A DNA stretch of 64,000 nucleotides, from positions 72,472 through 136,471 of the forward strand of contig JAJEKB010020696.1 in NCBI GenBank assembly GCA_022393335.1. The letters run 5' to 3'. The position numbers were made by a program, and so were the translations under genes. Under the pieces are notes generated by a model, which was given only the letters and a program-made list of their open reading frames with translations, had not been told where the DNA came from and ran no database searches. Shown in pieces: positions 1 through 12,710 of the stretch; the first letter of the stretch is position 1, and the number at the start of each line of letters is the position of its first letter. The stretch is from Macrotrachela quadricornifera (lineage: Eukaryota; Rotifera; Eurotatoria; Philodinida; Philodinidae).

Positions 1-1223
1 CAGCCAGAAAAGAGCACTATCAGAGAAGAAAGAACAAAAAAAGAAATTTGGATTATGGGCAATGAAAACTATGAGAAAAAAGAAAGAAAAAAAAGCTTAT
101 CAAAAGTGTCGGTTCGTTTACACAGTGGTCGTGATTATGAGAATCAGTGTCACACCGAAGTCAAGGCGAAAAATGTTTAAATTTTTTTAATTGTATCATT
201 GAGAGTGGAAACGGTTTTAGAGAGATGGATGTTAATTAGGTAAAGAACGATCTCTAGTCTTTTAAACCTTTCATTAGAATCATTTCAATTTTCTTTATTG
301 ACTTCGATTTATTCTCAATTAAGGTTTACTGATTGTTATGTAGTTCATGATTCTTAACGTACCTGACGAGTTCCTTAAGCAAGGACGAAACGTCGTATGA
401 TTTGTTTTGAATCATTTCTCTTTAAACTCCCCCTTACTCTCAAGTCGAATGGGACAATATCGTTCTGAGTTTGATTGATGACGACGTCGTGAAATTAAAT
501 ACGCTGCGAATGAGAAAGAGAGAGAGAGTCAGAGACAGAGAGATAGGGATTAGAGAAGGTTTTTCTCGAAGTGATGTCGAAAAATTTTGTGTTTTCATTA
601 TATGCTCAGGGTGAGACGCTCTACAAAATGCGCCAATAGTTTTGAATTGATAGGTACTCGAAAAGCTGAACGGCTGAAGACAAAGAGAGCATTTAAGAGC
701 TTAATTAGGTCTTAAAAAAGCTTTCGGGTCAATAGATTTTTTCATTTTTGCTTTGCCGTTTTTTTTCTGAAGAGATCCTTTCAATTTAAATTCTGATGAA
801 GTTGTGAGAAAAAAATGATTAAAAATCAACTTACAACCTTTTTCTAACTACGCCATTGCATTGCATAAAATTTCATAGCAATAAAGAAGCACTCAATTTT
901 CGTCGTCATCGCCTAGCTTTAAATGGCTGTTACACAGCAGAAAACAAAAATCATCTGGGTCTGGTAGTCAAATTCCAATCGATTCGACGGGTTTGAAGCT
1001 GCAGAATGAAAACGCTATAGCGATTTTGAAACTGAATACATAGAAGAAAATTTCAACAACAGAACCAGCAAGAAATTCAACTAAATGATTATTTTATCAA
1101 TTTCAAGTTCCTTATCCAGTTCCTGAAAGAAGACCGATGGAAACAGAGACCACTGAAGAGAGAGGAAGTTAGTTTGAATGAGCTCGTGAGAGAAGAAAGA
1201 TTTTCATTTCCTGAAAGAGCTTA

Positions 1224-1942
1224 AGGAATTGGAACGACAAAAACATTCAATTTAGATCTTGATCAAAGAAAATTTTTACATAAAGCGTGGGTTGACAAAA
1301 ATCAAAGTATTACTTCTAGCTATAAACCTATTGCTGAATTAGCAGCTGAAGGTAGCAGACGGACGACATGAAAACTGCCACCAAAACTAATTATTGTTGT
1401 CTATTTATATAGGAATTCTGACGGAGGGACGAATCCTGAATCAAATATTCGATGCTGAACGAATGGCTGAACAATTAAGAACTTGTGCGACAACAACTAA
1501 TGGTAATAAACAAGCTCTCACTACATGTGCTGCTCGTCTCTACACAGCTGAACCATTTCTCTATAAACTTGTGAATTCATCACTTAGATGTGAGGATTGA
1601 AGTAAATTGGATACACTAGGTCCGTTCTGTTATCTATTGAAAAATCATATAGCCAATGAGATGGTCGACGATATGTACATTTTCTTTCGTGGTGCGGCTC
1701 TTTCCGACGAAATGATTGATGAATATAGGCAAGCTATCGGTAAAGTTATCTTTTGGCCGTCATTTACTTCAACTTCGGATGATATACATGTAGCTAAAGC
1801 GTTTGGTGGCAATATCCTCTTCATTATTCAATGTCAAAAAGGACAGGGCTATAGCTGCATGACTTACATTTCTTCTATCTCACAGTATCCTCAAGAAAGT
1901 GAATTCCTTTTCGCTGCTGGACATAGATTTGAAGTTAAATGA
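1224..1942 (+). pseudogene. ADP-ribosyltransferase (ART) domain protein, broken
   Basis: Reads as an arginine-type mono-ADP-ribosyltransferase domain. The R-S-E signature is visible: FFRG near 1680-1695, FTSTS near 1767, and ESEFLF near 1898-1912, where the E-x-E pair would be catalytic. The reading frame is open from about 1224, and a 61-bp intron (1352-1412, GT..AG) joins two exons in frame. Within exon 2 a TGA at 1598-1600 interrupts an otherwise continuous frame, followed at once by residues that continue the domain. A second TGA at 1940-1942 ends the frame just after HRFEVK, where family members usually continue. Both stops argue for a pseudogene. Upstream exons were not identified. The family call is firm; the substrate cannot be read from the sequence. 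Confidence 0.75.
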
Positions 1943-2280
1943 ATTGAAACTGCGAAAACTGGGAAAATTTTGGTAACAGTCCTATTTCAGCGGAACTCTT
2001 ACGATTTAAAGAAATTTATTAAAGTTCGAAAACAATTTGAATCCTTGGATTAAAAACGAAGTTTTTAGCATTTTACCCTAACACTTACGATATTTCTTTT
2101 TTTCATGCCGACCTCTCCCATATTATTAAAAAGAAAAGTAAAAAGAAATATATATAAACTGTAGCACATGGGACATTTATTTCTGCCAAAAAACAGACAA
2201 TAACAGAGAAGTAAAAACAAAACTACAATGGGTCATATATCTGGGCGCTTTCAACCGCCAGAATTAGCTCGGAAAACAAG

Positions 2281-2515
2281 TTAGAACTTCGTGCCCAAAA
2301 TGTTAAACAAAAAAGTTTGAAATTTTACTGCGCGCGCACTGAATAATAGAATCATAAATACGAATATAATGCAAGTATGATAAAAAGAATTCCACCGTCC
2401 TAAAGTTTGATTTAAATGATCAGACACACCGGCAGTAGCTGCTGATGTAGCTGTTCCAATCCATAAATGATGTTCGCTGTAAGAAGTAGCAGAAACACCC
2501 ACAGGTGTCAATAAA
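2281..2515 (-). pseudogene. Tyrosine recombinase C-terminal remnant
   Basis: A 76-codon frame contains a motif series like the C-terminal core of eukaryotic tyrosine recombinases (DIRS or Crypton-type elements): a degenerate H-x-L-x-IG-x-ATSAA stretch followed by AGVSDHL and LGRWNS. In the family this is normally HSFRIGAATxA...LGRWxS...Y. The catalytic Arg of HxxR reads as Trp here and no nucleophilic Tyr stands at the expected place. It is therefore a dead fragment. No terminal repeats or RT partner were seen nearby. Confidence 0.55.
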
Positions 2516-2820
2516 TATCTGAGATTTGAAATAAAATTTCTACATGGCAGTGATTGACCATTCGGTAAAATAAAGAAAGGAAAACAACTACATTTGTCGT
2601 TTCGGAGGTGAGGTGTTGAGTATTTACCAGAGTAATTCCAGGCGTCTCACGATGGTCGTTATCATGCTTGTCTAAGATACTTGACGAGTACGTTCGGAAT
2701 TATTAAACTGCATTAACTTTGAAAATTTAGGTTTATACTTTATTTTATTTTATTTGTCGTAATTAGTTTGATGTATAATGTATTGACGTTACGTTTGTAT
2801 ATGTAATTAGGAGAACTAGT

Positions 2821-2869
2821 AGCCAAGATCATGATTTCGTCTTCCGCTATGAAGACTCGTCAATTGGCA
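2821..2869 (-). ncRNA. Hammerhead ribozyme-like motif (core C3 changed)
   Basis: On the minus strand, stem I GCCAA/UUGGC (5 bp), core UUGACGA, stem II GUCUUC/GAAGAC (6 bp), GAAA, and a self-complementary stem III AUCAUGAU ending in the cleavage-site C fit the hammerhead fold. The core should be CUGANGA; here C3 is U, which would weaken the C3-G8 pair, so cleavage is probably poor or absent. A more decayed relative seems to follow at about 2920-2955 (shared AGATCATGA). The stem I sequence matches that of the ribozyme at 33433-33476. Confidence 0.6.
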
Positions 2870-3064
2870 TAGTTCAAATTCAACAATAAATGATGACAAC
2901 TGTTTCAGCTACTAGATGAACTAGCAGTCTAGATCATGACTTTGGGTCACTTCTCTAGAAGAAGAAGAAGAAAAAAAGATTAACTATATTCAGATTGCTG
3001 ACGGATTGTTCGAATAATTGAAGTTTTTGTTCATTTGGAAGAAGGGTAAGTTAAACAGATCTTA

Positions 3065-3106
3065 CCACGACTGGTTTCGACTGAGTTTTACAGTCTCATC
3101 AGGTGA
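3065..3106 (-). ncRNA. Hammerhead ribozyme, solo copy
   Basis: The minus strand has stem I CAC/GUG, a perfect CUGAUGA core, stem II GACUG/CAGUC, GAAA, and a minimal stem III (AC..GU) ending at the cleavage-site C. The very short stem III is typical of ribozymes in Penelope-like elements. Just 3' on the minus strand is CTTACCCTTCTTCC, resembling the C-rich tail next to the ribozyme at 33.4 kb. No RT is linked, so this looks like a solo terminal repeat. Confidence 0.75.
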
Positions 3107-3427
3107 TTTATAAGAATCTACATAATTAAATCTAGAAATTGAATGAAATCGAGAGTTTTCAAAGCAAACTTTCAATCTCAATCTGTGAGTGAGGGTGGAA
3201 GTGAAATAAAATAAAGCGAATCAATAATTAATATAAAAAATATGACACAATAATTGAAAGTGGTTCAAGAAAGTTATGCTCCATTTTTTTGATTACAGAT
3301 TCTGAAAGAGCGTGAAAAACTGCATCGAATGGTATGTATCCCATTTTGATAACTAATTGATTTGATATCCAATTTTTGATGAAATGGTACGCTGTGTTGG
3401 TCTTCTGCCATATTCTAATAAGGACAA

Positions 3428-3613
3428 GTGTCAATAAGGCCATTTTCTCGCCCGAAACATCTCTCAAAAAGAATTACATATTCGGAATCAGTATTAAATT
3501 CTGATTACAATGAGATACTTTTTACTGATGAAAAACGACTTTCATTTTTCACGGTTCATTGGGAACTTGTAGAGAACCTCAGGACCATCGAAATTTCTTT
3601 TTCAGAATTTTAG
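3428..3613 (+). pseudogene. Possible Tc1/mariner transposase fragment
   Basis: A short open frame includes KRITYSE followed by NEILFTDEKRLSFF. This resembles the Tc1/mariner segment where a KR-x-x-(F/Y)A motif precedes (V/I)LF(T/S)DE, the Asp being one of the DDE residues. Nothing before or after it continues the domain, and no TIRs were seen. The call rests on one short motif. Confidence 0.35.
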
Positions 3614-4555
3614 TGAATTTAACATTATCTAATGTGGAATTTACTGCTGATTCCGAATTTCAAATTAAAATTTAAAAAAAATAGTTTTGATAGAAAAAGC
3701 TTTGATTTATTGTAGGATGTTAGGGGGCCCTACTTTTAATTACTGTCCACAAGTGACCTACTAACACTATTGGAAAGTCTAAAATACATTTATTAATGTG
3801 TGAAATTGCTTTCGGAATCAGAAACAAAAAAAAAGTCGCTTGAAGTTGAGTTTTTATGGGTTTTAGACCCAAATACTTTGACTCTTATGAATAGAGAAAA
3901 GAATACTAAAAGCAACAAAGATGAGAAAAAAGCTTTCACGCCTGACCATTCCATGAAAGAATGCAGAAATGATAAAGTGTCAATATTTTTTCTCATTTTT
4001 AATAAATCATGGTTTAATATACTTTATTATGAAACAAGATAATATGTTTTTACCAATAATACATAAGATTTTTGATTTAAAAAATTGTCTCGAGTTTGTT
4101 TTTGGTTTTCATCATATTCTAAAGTTAACCTTTTTAAATGAAACTTTGTTTACTTCAATTCTCTTTATCAATAAAAAAGAAAATATTTTCTTAAATATTA
4201 TCAATAATAAAGGATAAGAATAATTAACTCTAATAATTAAAATTCATCAAAATAAGCTAAAGTTTTCGTTTCACTAGTCTCTCTATCGATTTATCTACGC
4301 AAATCGTTCGACAGGAGATTTACTTCATCATCGACATTATTCAGCATTCACGCTTTATTCGTAAATTATTTTACAGACAATTTCTTTTTCTTATTCTGTT
4401 ACTTCTTAGTGTTGTTTATTGACAGTGACTCATGTTCTCACCCTCGTGTTCGTAAATTTATGTGAGACATAGTTGTATTCATTTTGTTTTCTTCTCATTT
4501 TCTTTTATATTCTCAATTCTTGACAAACACAAATCACCACTGAAATATCTTAAAT
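3614..4555. other. Non-coding stretch before the B-box/NHL gene
   Basis: Low-complexity AT-rich DNA. Short frames here show no recognisable domain. The last part probably holds the promoter and 5' UTR of the following gene. Confidence 0.4.
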
Positions 4556-6974
4556 ATGGCAACAAGTTCCATCAAAGCACACTGTGTCAAATGTGGAAAA
4601 GAAAGAGCAACATCGAAATGTGCAGGATGTTCACAAGATATTTGTTACAGTCATTTAACAGATCATCGACAAGAATTAAATATACGATTAGATGAAATTG
4701 AAATTAGTCGGGATCTTTTCCGACAAACACTTAATGAACAAACAAATAATCCAAATAAATATTCATTAATACAACAGATTGATAAATGGGAAGAAGATTC
4801 AATTAAAACAATTCAACGAAGAGCAGATGAATGTAGGCAACTCTCACACCAATATATAACTGAACATCTTAACCGACTAGAAATAAATTTAAACAAATTA
4901 ACTGATCAATTAAGACAAACTCGACAAGAAAATGATTTTAATGAAATTGATTTAGATGAATTTAAATAAAAATTAACAGAATTAACAAAACAACTTGATA
5001 AATCAAATATTTTAATCGAACAAGATTCGACACCATTTATCAACAAAATATCTGTTGTTCACTCTTCTGGTAAGTATGTTAACTCCATTTAAATTGATAA
5101 GAGAGTCAAGTAATACAAGAAACTAAAATAAATACAATTCCAAGTTAACTTTCCCGATTAAATTAAAAATTTTTCGAACATAAGAATTTTTTTAAAACCT
5201 GACTAAAGACTTTAAGGATTGAAGTATCAAAAATCTATTAGAAATTATTAAGAATTTTCACGCCAGATTTTCGATGAGAAGAGATACATTTTAAGATCAT
5301 AGATAAATTTTATAAAATTTAATTATATCCTTGAAAATAGATCTTCGTTACTGAAAATATTCAAATCAAAAATTTTAATAACTATAATTAAATTCTGTTT
5401 TCTTACCATCAGAAACATTTAGTCAAGTTTTGTATTAAAAAAGAAGTAACGAACATGTAATTTCTCCTTACTTTGATTGGATATGTTTCAGTAAAATATT
5501 ATTATTTGTGGCGGATCCCAATGAATAAAGAGATGATTAAATATATCTTTCTTTTTTCAATTAATAAATCTAACAAATTCTCGTCGCATCTTTTATTTGG
5601 AATTCATAAATTATTTTAATAACCGCATTAAATATCAATTTAAAATTATTTTATAATCAAAATGATATTTCATATTCAATACATATTCAATAATATATTT
5701 AATAAATAGAGAAACAATTCTTTCTACTCTATATATTAATTATTTATAGAAGTTCGTTTTGATAAACATAAAATGACTTTAATTTGAACATTGAAAGATT
5801 ATTAAAAGAAAATTTTGATTTTATAGTAAAACTCTAATTTGATGAAGAATAAATAAACACAAATATAAAAAGAGATTTTTACTCTTAATACTCTTGTTCA
5901 ACAAATACTGATGTTGTCTTGTTAAATTTCACATAAACAAGTTTTTTTATTATTTTCTTCAATGCTATTTGAAATGAAAAAGAATTTATATTTGTTTGAA
6001 ATATTTTCTTCTTTTTTAATAGAACAGTTATTAACTCCTACTCACATTAATGTTAGCACAAGATGGAATCAATATGGATTTACTATTGCTGGAGGAAATG
6101 GAAAAGGCAATCGGTTAAATCAACTCTCTAATGCTTAAGGTATCTATATTGATAATGATGATCAATGCATTTATATTGCTGATAAGAGCAATCATCGTAT
6201 TGTTAAATGGAGATGCGATGGAAAGGGTAGAGAAATTATTGCCGGTGGAAATGGATCAGGAAATCAAATAGATTAGTTGGATGAACCAACGGATGTGATT
6301 ATTGATAAAAGGAATAATTCTTTTATCATTTCTGATTTTGGAAACAGACGAGTGATAAGATGGCCTCGTAGGAATCATAAAAATAAACAAATAATTATTT
6401 CTGACATTGATTGCTGTTGTCTAACAATGGATAACAATGGATAACAATGGATAACAATGGAGATCTTTATGTTTTTGATAATAAGAAGAATGAAGTGAGA
6501 AGATGGAAAGATGGAGAAAAAATTGGAACAATAGTGGCAGGTGGAAATGGACAAGGAAATAATCTTAATCAACTCAATTATCCTACTTGTATTTTTGTTG
6601 ATCAGGATTATTCAGTCTATGTGTCAGATTCGAGGAATCATCGTGTCATAAAATGGTTGAAAGATGCAAAAGAAGGTATTGTTGTTGCTGGTGGACAAGG
6701 CGAAGGAAATAGTTTGTCACAATTGTCTTGGTCTACAGGATTAATTGTGAATCATTTGGGTAATATCTATGTGGTTGACTCTGACTATAATCGAATAATG
6801 CGTTGGTCAAAAGGATCTAAGAGAGGTAGTGTAGTTGTTGGTGGAAATGGAAAAGAAGATAAGTCAAATCAATTGAATGGTCCCACAGGTTTATCATGTG
6901 ATCGACAAGGTAATCTCTATGTCGTTGATTGGAAGAATAATCGCGTCCAAAAATTTGGTATTGATCTAAAATGA
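4556..6974 (+). pseudogene. B-box zinc finger / coiled-coil / NHL-repeat protein, broken
   Basis: The start is ATG at 4556. Residues 9-35 form a B-box-like zinc finger (CxxC, CxxC, CxxH, then a further His), followed by a helical, glutamine-rich coiled-coil region. Intron 1 runs 5070-6022 (GTAAGT..AATAG) and preserves frame. Exon 2 encodes four to five NHL repeats (xAGGNGxGxxxxQLxxPxxIxVDxxxxxYVxDxxNHRVxxW). Defects are in-frame TAA at 4967-4969, TAA at 6136-6138, TAG at 6274-6276, and a frameshift from a triplicated 10-bp unit at 6426-6455. Each stop sits where Gln is expected (CAA or CAG). NHL propellers usually mediate protein or RNA binding; the overall layout is TRIM-NHL-like without a RING. 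A recent pseudogene. Confidence 0.8.
6426..6455 (+). repeat. 10-bp tandem triplication inside NHL coding sequence
   Basis: AATGGATAAC occurs three times head to tail. A single copy keeps the NHL reading frame across this point; two additional copies add 20 bp and shift it. The frame resumes cleanly at the last copy (ATG at 6447). Confidence 0.9.
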
Positions 6975-9900
6975 TGTAATTGTTTTTGTTTTTGTTAGAT
7001 AATAAATAAACAAGAAGAAATTAATGGAAGAATTGGAGATTGATTTAAAAAATAGATAGCCTTCTTTATTAATCAAAGTCGATTTTTTTAACTATAAAAT
7101 ATGAATAATATTTAAAAGAATAGTTCAGATTATTTTATATATTAAATTCTGTTTATTTCTTCTTTTATGAAAAGATTTAAGTTAATTATTAGAGAAAGTT
7201 GCTTTTCGATATATTTAATTGAAATAAATTTCAATCGATTTATTTATTTTTTATTTAGTTTCATATGAATTTGGGTTCATCGATATATCTCTACTAGAAA
7301 AACGTAATGAAAAAAACTCGATGAAACGAAAAAGTTTTCCGTGAAACAATGAAATTTAATCAAGTGAATTGAATATTTAGAGAGAAATAATTTATTTTCT
7401 AATGATATTCAGAAAATAGAAGAGATAAAACAAAACAATATTAATTAATTTTGATTATCTCTTCAACTGAAATACTTGTTCAATTTTCTATTCTAATTAA
7501 AATAATTTCACATTATAGAATAAATATATAAAAATAACTAATCAAATATCTATTAAAATGCATGAAATATTATCGTTTGAACAACAACATAAATTAGTTT
7601 ATTTTCATGATAATATTGTGTTTATATGATTTCAATCATCAAGCCAATTGTTTTGAGTTTGATTACAATATGATTTATGATTTGGAAAGATATAACTACT
7701 GTAAAAGTATAGATTATCGCTTTTCAGATGATTTCAAGTATCTAACGTCATCATTTTATGCCTGTCATTAATGTTATTTTTGTTAAATGAAATTTTTCTT
7801 GAGCTCATAGATGAAACCAATTTGTTCTACGTCAAACTTAAGTTTTGCTTGCCTTCATACATAATTATGTTTACTATAATTTTCATTCTCTTGTTTTTTA
7901 TTCATACAGACATCAATGGCGTGACCTATTAAATAATAGTCAGTAGAAAAAGAGCTACAGTAATGTAAGATAACAAAATTTAGGTCTTTTAATTCGTATA
8001 GAACGAAATATTGTGTCGTTTCATTTAAAGTAACAGTGAAAGAATTTGTTTTCTCTCTTTTTAGAGTATATCGTCGCTAATTTCATAGTAAACAAAACAC
8101 TCATATGAATAAAAAGTATTTTTTGGTGCATGCTATTATGCTCATGTCGATAAAATCAAAGTAATAAAAACGAAAATAAGAAATGAAAATGTATAATATC
8201 AAACTTGCAATAAAACTAAATTGAGAAACAAATAAAGAGTATGATATTCATAAATCAACTTAAAATATAAGATCACAAGTAACACTGTAGATATTGTTAT
8301 GTAGTCATATCTTTCTCTAACTAGAGAATTTGAAAAAAATCGAACTTTCAAATATTTAGAATTTTAGTCTTATTAATATTTGTTCCAGCAAATGCGTTCA
8401 AACTCAATTTCAATATTTCTGGAATCGTGAATATCGATTTAAAACACATCCTAACAGATCAGATTCGGATCATGCAGCCTAGAATACCTTGAAGTAAGGC
8501 TTTTAAAATAATTTATAAAAGTTGAGTGGGTTTCACGAAAGTGATGGGATAAGTGAAGCGAGAGTGGTGAGAGAAGCATAAATCGCGCTTTTTCTGGTAA
8601 AACAAAGGTTTTGTGCAGACATTGGAAGTTCTTAAAAGACGTTTTACAGGACTATTTTCTACTGCACTCAGAACCTTTCTTTTTACACTACAGAACCTTT
8701 AGAAAGGAATTGGCGTCTATACATTCTCATCTCACTAATTTTTTTTTGTTATGGCTGATATGAGAACATGAGATCACTAAATCAGAAGGTCGACATCTTT
8801 AGTCTTATCGAAAACATCAATACCTTAGGAAAAAGATCATTTTAAAGAAATACTTACCCTTTTATTATATCAAAATCAAAATCGTATCTATACTTACAGG
8901 AAGGTGAAACTGATTTGAGTGCATAGTACTACCCGAGCAGGCAAGAATTTGCAAAAACGCGTGAAAATTCTATAAAAAATTTAGCCGTGTTTGGATGCTA
9001 ATCGAGGTCCCCGATTGTCACTCGAAAACGTCTTAAATAAAAGGCAATTAAAACACGAAAGTTTTTTATCATGGTACTTTTATGATAACAATTCACGACA
9101 AGTTCTTACAGAATCATTATCTCAATAAAATACTAGTCCTGAACACGCATTATTTTTCTTACCGGTTGAGTTTGCCAATCGGGAACCGCGATTGTAACCG
9201 AAACTCAATCGAAAAAAACCACCGTGTAAGCCATGACTTCATATGGATAGGACTCTTTCCATATCTCACATATGAAACAATTTAAAAGAAAAACCGATAA
9301 TTTTCTGAAACGCTTTCCGGCTATACATTAATAACCATTTTGTCATCATGATACGACCAGCAGAAAAACATGCAAAGAAGCCATTCTTTTATTTCCTATT
9401 CAAAACTCTCAATTCTACACTTAACATTTTATATCTATCCTTAAGGCCCTGAATCTACATTTATCCCCTTATATCTATCCTTAACCCCTTAGTAGGAGAG
9501 GAAAATTGCTATTACTCATCAGTTATATTATCAGGTAACGGATAACTTATAACTCGTAATATAAACTTCTGATTCTATTAAGAAAAGAATGGTTCTCAAA
9601 AATAGCGATACATTGTAAAGTATAATCAGAGATTTTCAAGAACGGAGAATAAGAATTTACGATGATATTTTCGAATTCTATAAATGACTCGTAAATTCTT
9701 GTTCTGCGTCCCTGAGACATTTTGATGAAACTTTGTAAATTACTGTGACTTCTGAAAAATTAGGTTTCCGTGGGAGTCCTAGAGGTAAAAGGAAGTTTCT
9801 GGAAAATACAATTAATGCGTCGTAAATTCGTATTTTCCATTTTTGAAAACCTTTGATCGAACTTTATGAGATACGGTTATTTTCGAGAAACATTCATTCC

Positions 9901-11070
9901 TTAATAGAGTTAAAGTTTTGCATTACAGGTTATGAGTTACCCATTACTTGATAACATAGCTCACAAATACGAGTGCTGGCTTAGCATTAGCGTTAGCTTT
10001 AATTAATACTAACAGACACGCTTTTTTTTATTCCAATCCTGAAATAAAAGTATTGCACTTTGTATTGATGAATGTACTTCTAAATGAAAGCAGTATCTCT
10101 GATTAATTTATAAACTTTTTTTGTCGCAATTTAAATACAAAAGCATTGTAGTTAGCATTTAATTAATGCAATATTGCATTAATTTGGTAGAAGTTGCAAG
10201 GTTCTTTGTATTCGAACTGTAATAAAAATATTTGAAATTAGTTCGGAATATTTCTTTTCTTTAGCATTATACTAGCAATACAAAGTGCAATACTTTTGTC
10301 TTAGGAGCATAATAAAGTATTGGTGTTAACATTAGTTAATATTCTTTCATTTAGTTTTCTGTGGAGATATATTTACTTTTCATTTTAAAAATATTATTGA
10401 CGTTTTTTCTCTATTATTTTCTCTCTTGAGAAAATTAGTTTTTCATTATATTCTGTTTTTAGTCATTGTATAAAATCAGTTTTCGACCATCTTATATGAA
10501 TTGTCAGTATTTATGCTACGTGAATAAACACTTAGGAGACATAGCAAGTATTGATACTTCAATAACTTTAGCAAGATGTTAAAAATAAACCGCAATATTT
10601 TTGAAAAACTAAGTATCAGCACATTTTATCAATGCAAATCACCAAGCGATCATAAATATATTTGTTAAAACGATGAAACTTATAGAAATTTATTGTAAAC
10701 TATCTGTTCTTTAATTCAACGCATATAAACGACAAGAGTTTCGTAACAATATGTGTGTATGCAGGTGAAAAATCTTGTTGCGCAATTTGATATTTGATAA
10801 AACGCTATAAAGTCTTGAACGAAAATGAAAATAAAAATTCCCATGTTAAACATCCCTTCACTAACCGATTATCACAGTTATCACGCCATAGTTTTTGAAA
10901 GAACAAAACGAATAAATATATTTTACGTGTGAACGCTTCAAAAGTCTAATTTATTGATATATTCACATCAATTATTAAATTGTCCTAAATTTTCGACAAA
11001 AATGAGACTTGAAAACTACTAGTAACCAAAATTTTCTATTCAAATCACGCATATTGGCAAACATAAACGT
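6975..11070. other. Gene-poor AT-rich stretch
   Basis: No coding sequence was recognised. It contains an inverted repeat (10046-10067 against 10276-10297, 22 bp perfect) and several short palindromes, for example around 9645-9705. No RNA gene was recognised. Confidence 0.5.
10046..10297. repeat. Inverted repeat, probable MITE remnant
   Basis: AAAAGTATTGCACTTTGTAT at 10046 continues two more bases and recurs exactly in reverse complement at 10276-10297. About 210 bp lies between the arms and has no coding capacity. ATTAAT-rich sequence flanks both arms. Target duplication is not clear. Confidence 0.5.
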
Positions 11071-11371
11071 TTACACGGCACTAAAATGAGTATTATCTAC
11101 GTTTATATAGCAAAAAATAAACGCGTGGAAACACTCAAGAAAATCTTTTTCGAAGCGTGAACACGCGTTTTTCCAAATTCTTGTCTGCTTGTACATTATC
11201 AACATAAAGTATTTCATAATTAACAACAATTTGAATTTTATTAATTCTTTCATTATTATTATTATTATTAATAAATCGTTCAATTATATCATTTGTTTCA
11301 CATATTCCTTGTAATTCTGATTGCAAAATATTTTGAGGATCATCATTAGAAGATGAATAACAAAACTGACA

Positions 11372-12710
11372 TCAATCTAAAGATAAAATTTTGCATCCTG
11401 TAATCATTCCACGAAGATAATGTGAATATATTAAATTATTTTCTATAAAATCATCAAAACTATGACCACCTGTTCTACCAAATTTCTTTCCAGATTTTAT
11501 AAATGGAACAAGATTTAATGATGATATAATTGAATATTTCCATTCAGGTAATACTAAATACATATCTTCTCTTTTTAAAACACTTATTATACATGGTATT
11601 TATATATGATTTGTTACATTTGCGCAATTCCATTTCTAACATCAATTAACATAAGAAGAATATTTGCTGAAGATTTTGTAATAAATGATAAGTAAAAACT
11701 CTATTTCGTCCATTTACTGATTCATCTTTAGCTATTATACCAGGTGCACAAGCAAAAACAATAATTGAACCAGCTAATGCTTTCGTGTTTGTTTGTTTTT
11801 TTCAATTTATTTAATGAAGATCTATTTGGTAAGAATTATACTCTACAACAATCAAGTAAATAAATAATTGTAAATGGATTTTTTGAAGTCATTCGTTCGA
11901 TTCAATTGATTTAATTAGATTTCGTACTTCTTTATCTTTAATGGCTGAATATTCTGAAATATCTTTTCCTTAGAAAACATGAATAGCAAGTATAATACCG
12001 ATTGGACCAATATATTTACCAACGATATCAGGATATTTTGAACATGAATTAATACTCCACCAAATTTCTTCTCCATGATTAACGAAAGATGAACTAATAT
12101 TTCCATTAACAGCTCTCCAAATTAATTTCAAGAGATGATAATTTTTCTAATGCTGTTATGAATAATTTTTTTAAAAAGAAAACTATGGTTTTTAAGCATT
12201 TCGATTTTGAGCTCGTACATCATCATTTAATATCGAAAAAAATCAAATTGACATTGCATAAAGATAAATAGCTGTTGTTTCATCCAATGTTAAATTAGTT
12301 GATTTCTTTGTAGACTTTTCTTTTGTTTGTGTTACATAATATCCAAGACTAGGAACAATTGGAAGGATTTTTTCTACAGATTTTCCAAGGGTTAAAATAG
12401 GTAAATGTTAATAACTATAAATTGGACTATGATTTACTTCTCAAAGTTCACAAACTTGATTATTAATACAACGATTTCGATTCGTACAGATTATTTGTTG
12501 AACCATTTTGTGACGATCCCGGTTAAGTGCATCTTGTATACATGATGTTTCATCCGTTCTTATCTTTTTCTTCTCTCTCATGGACGAGTATATAAGTGTC
12601 TGTTTTGTATGGAAGCAATATGATTTTTGATTAGAGAGTATACAATAAAGCATAGTTCCATCACTCCAAACATCTTTCCTATCCAAAATCGTCACACATT
12701 TAATTATAAA
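11372..12710 (-). pseudogene. ADP-ribosyltransferase-caspase-like chimera, broken
   Basis: Read on the minus strand in several frames. From about 12440 to 11930 it follows a rotifer-type ART protein: LTLDETTAIYLY, a segment ending LFITALEKL, a degenerate W-R-(A)V, WWSINSCS (the S-T-S equivalent) and GKDISEYSAIKDKEV. Directly after, from about 11895 to 11580, comes a C14 caspase-like p20 region: PFTIIYLLDCCR (catalytic Cys motif), then IIVFACAPG and a degenerate NGRNxxFTYHLL. Frame changes fall near 11900 and 11810, with stops around 11665-11600. The end of ART and the beginning of the caspase domain, including its His motif, appear to be missing. It may be a deletion between two adjacent genes or a decayed fusion gene. 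Confidence 0.6.

Noticed and set aside
9082..9285. 67-codon plus-strand ORF in the gene-poor stretch
   Set aside because: No recognisable motif, start context or neighbouring exon.
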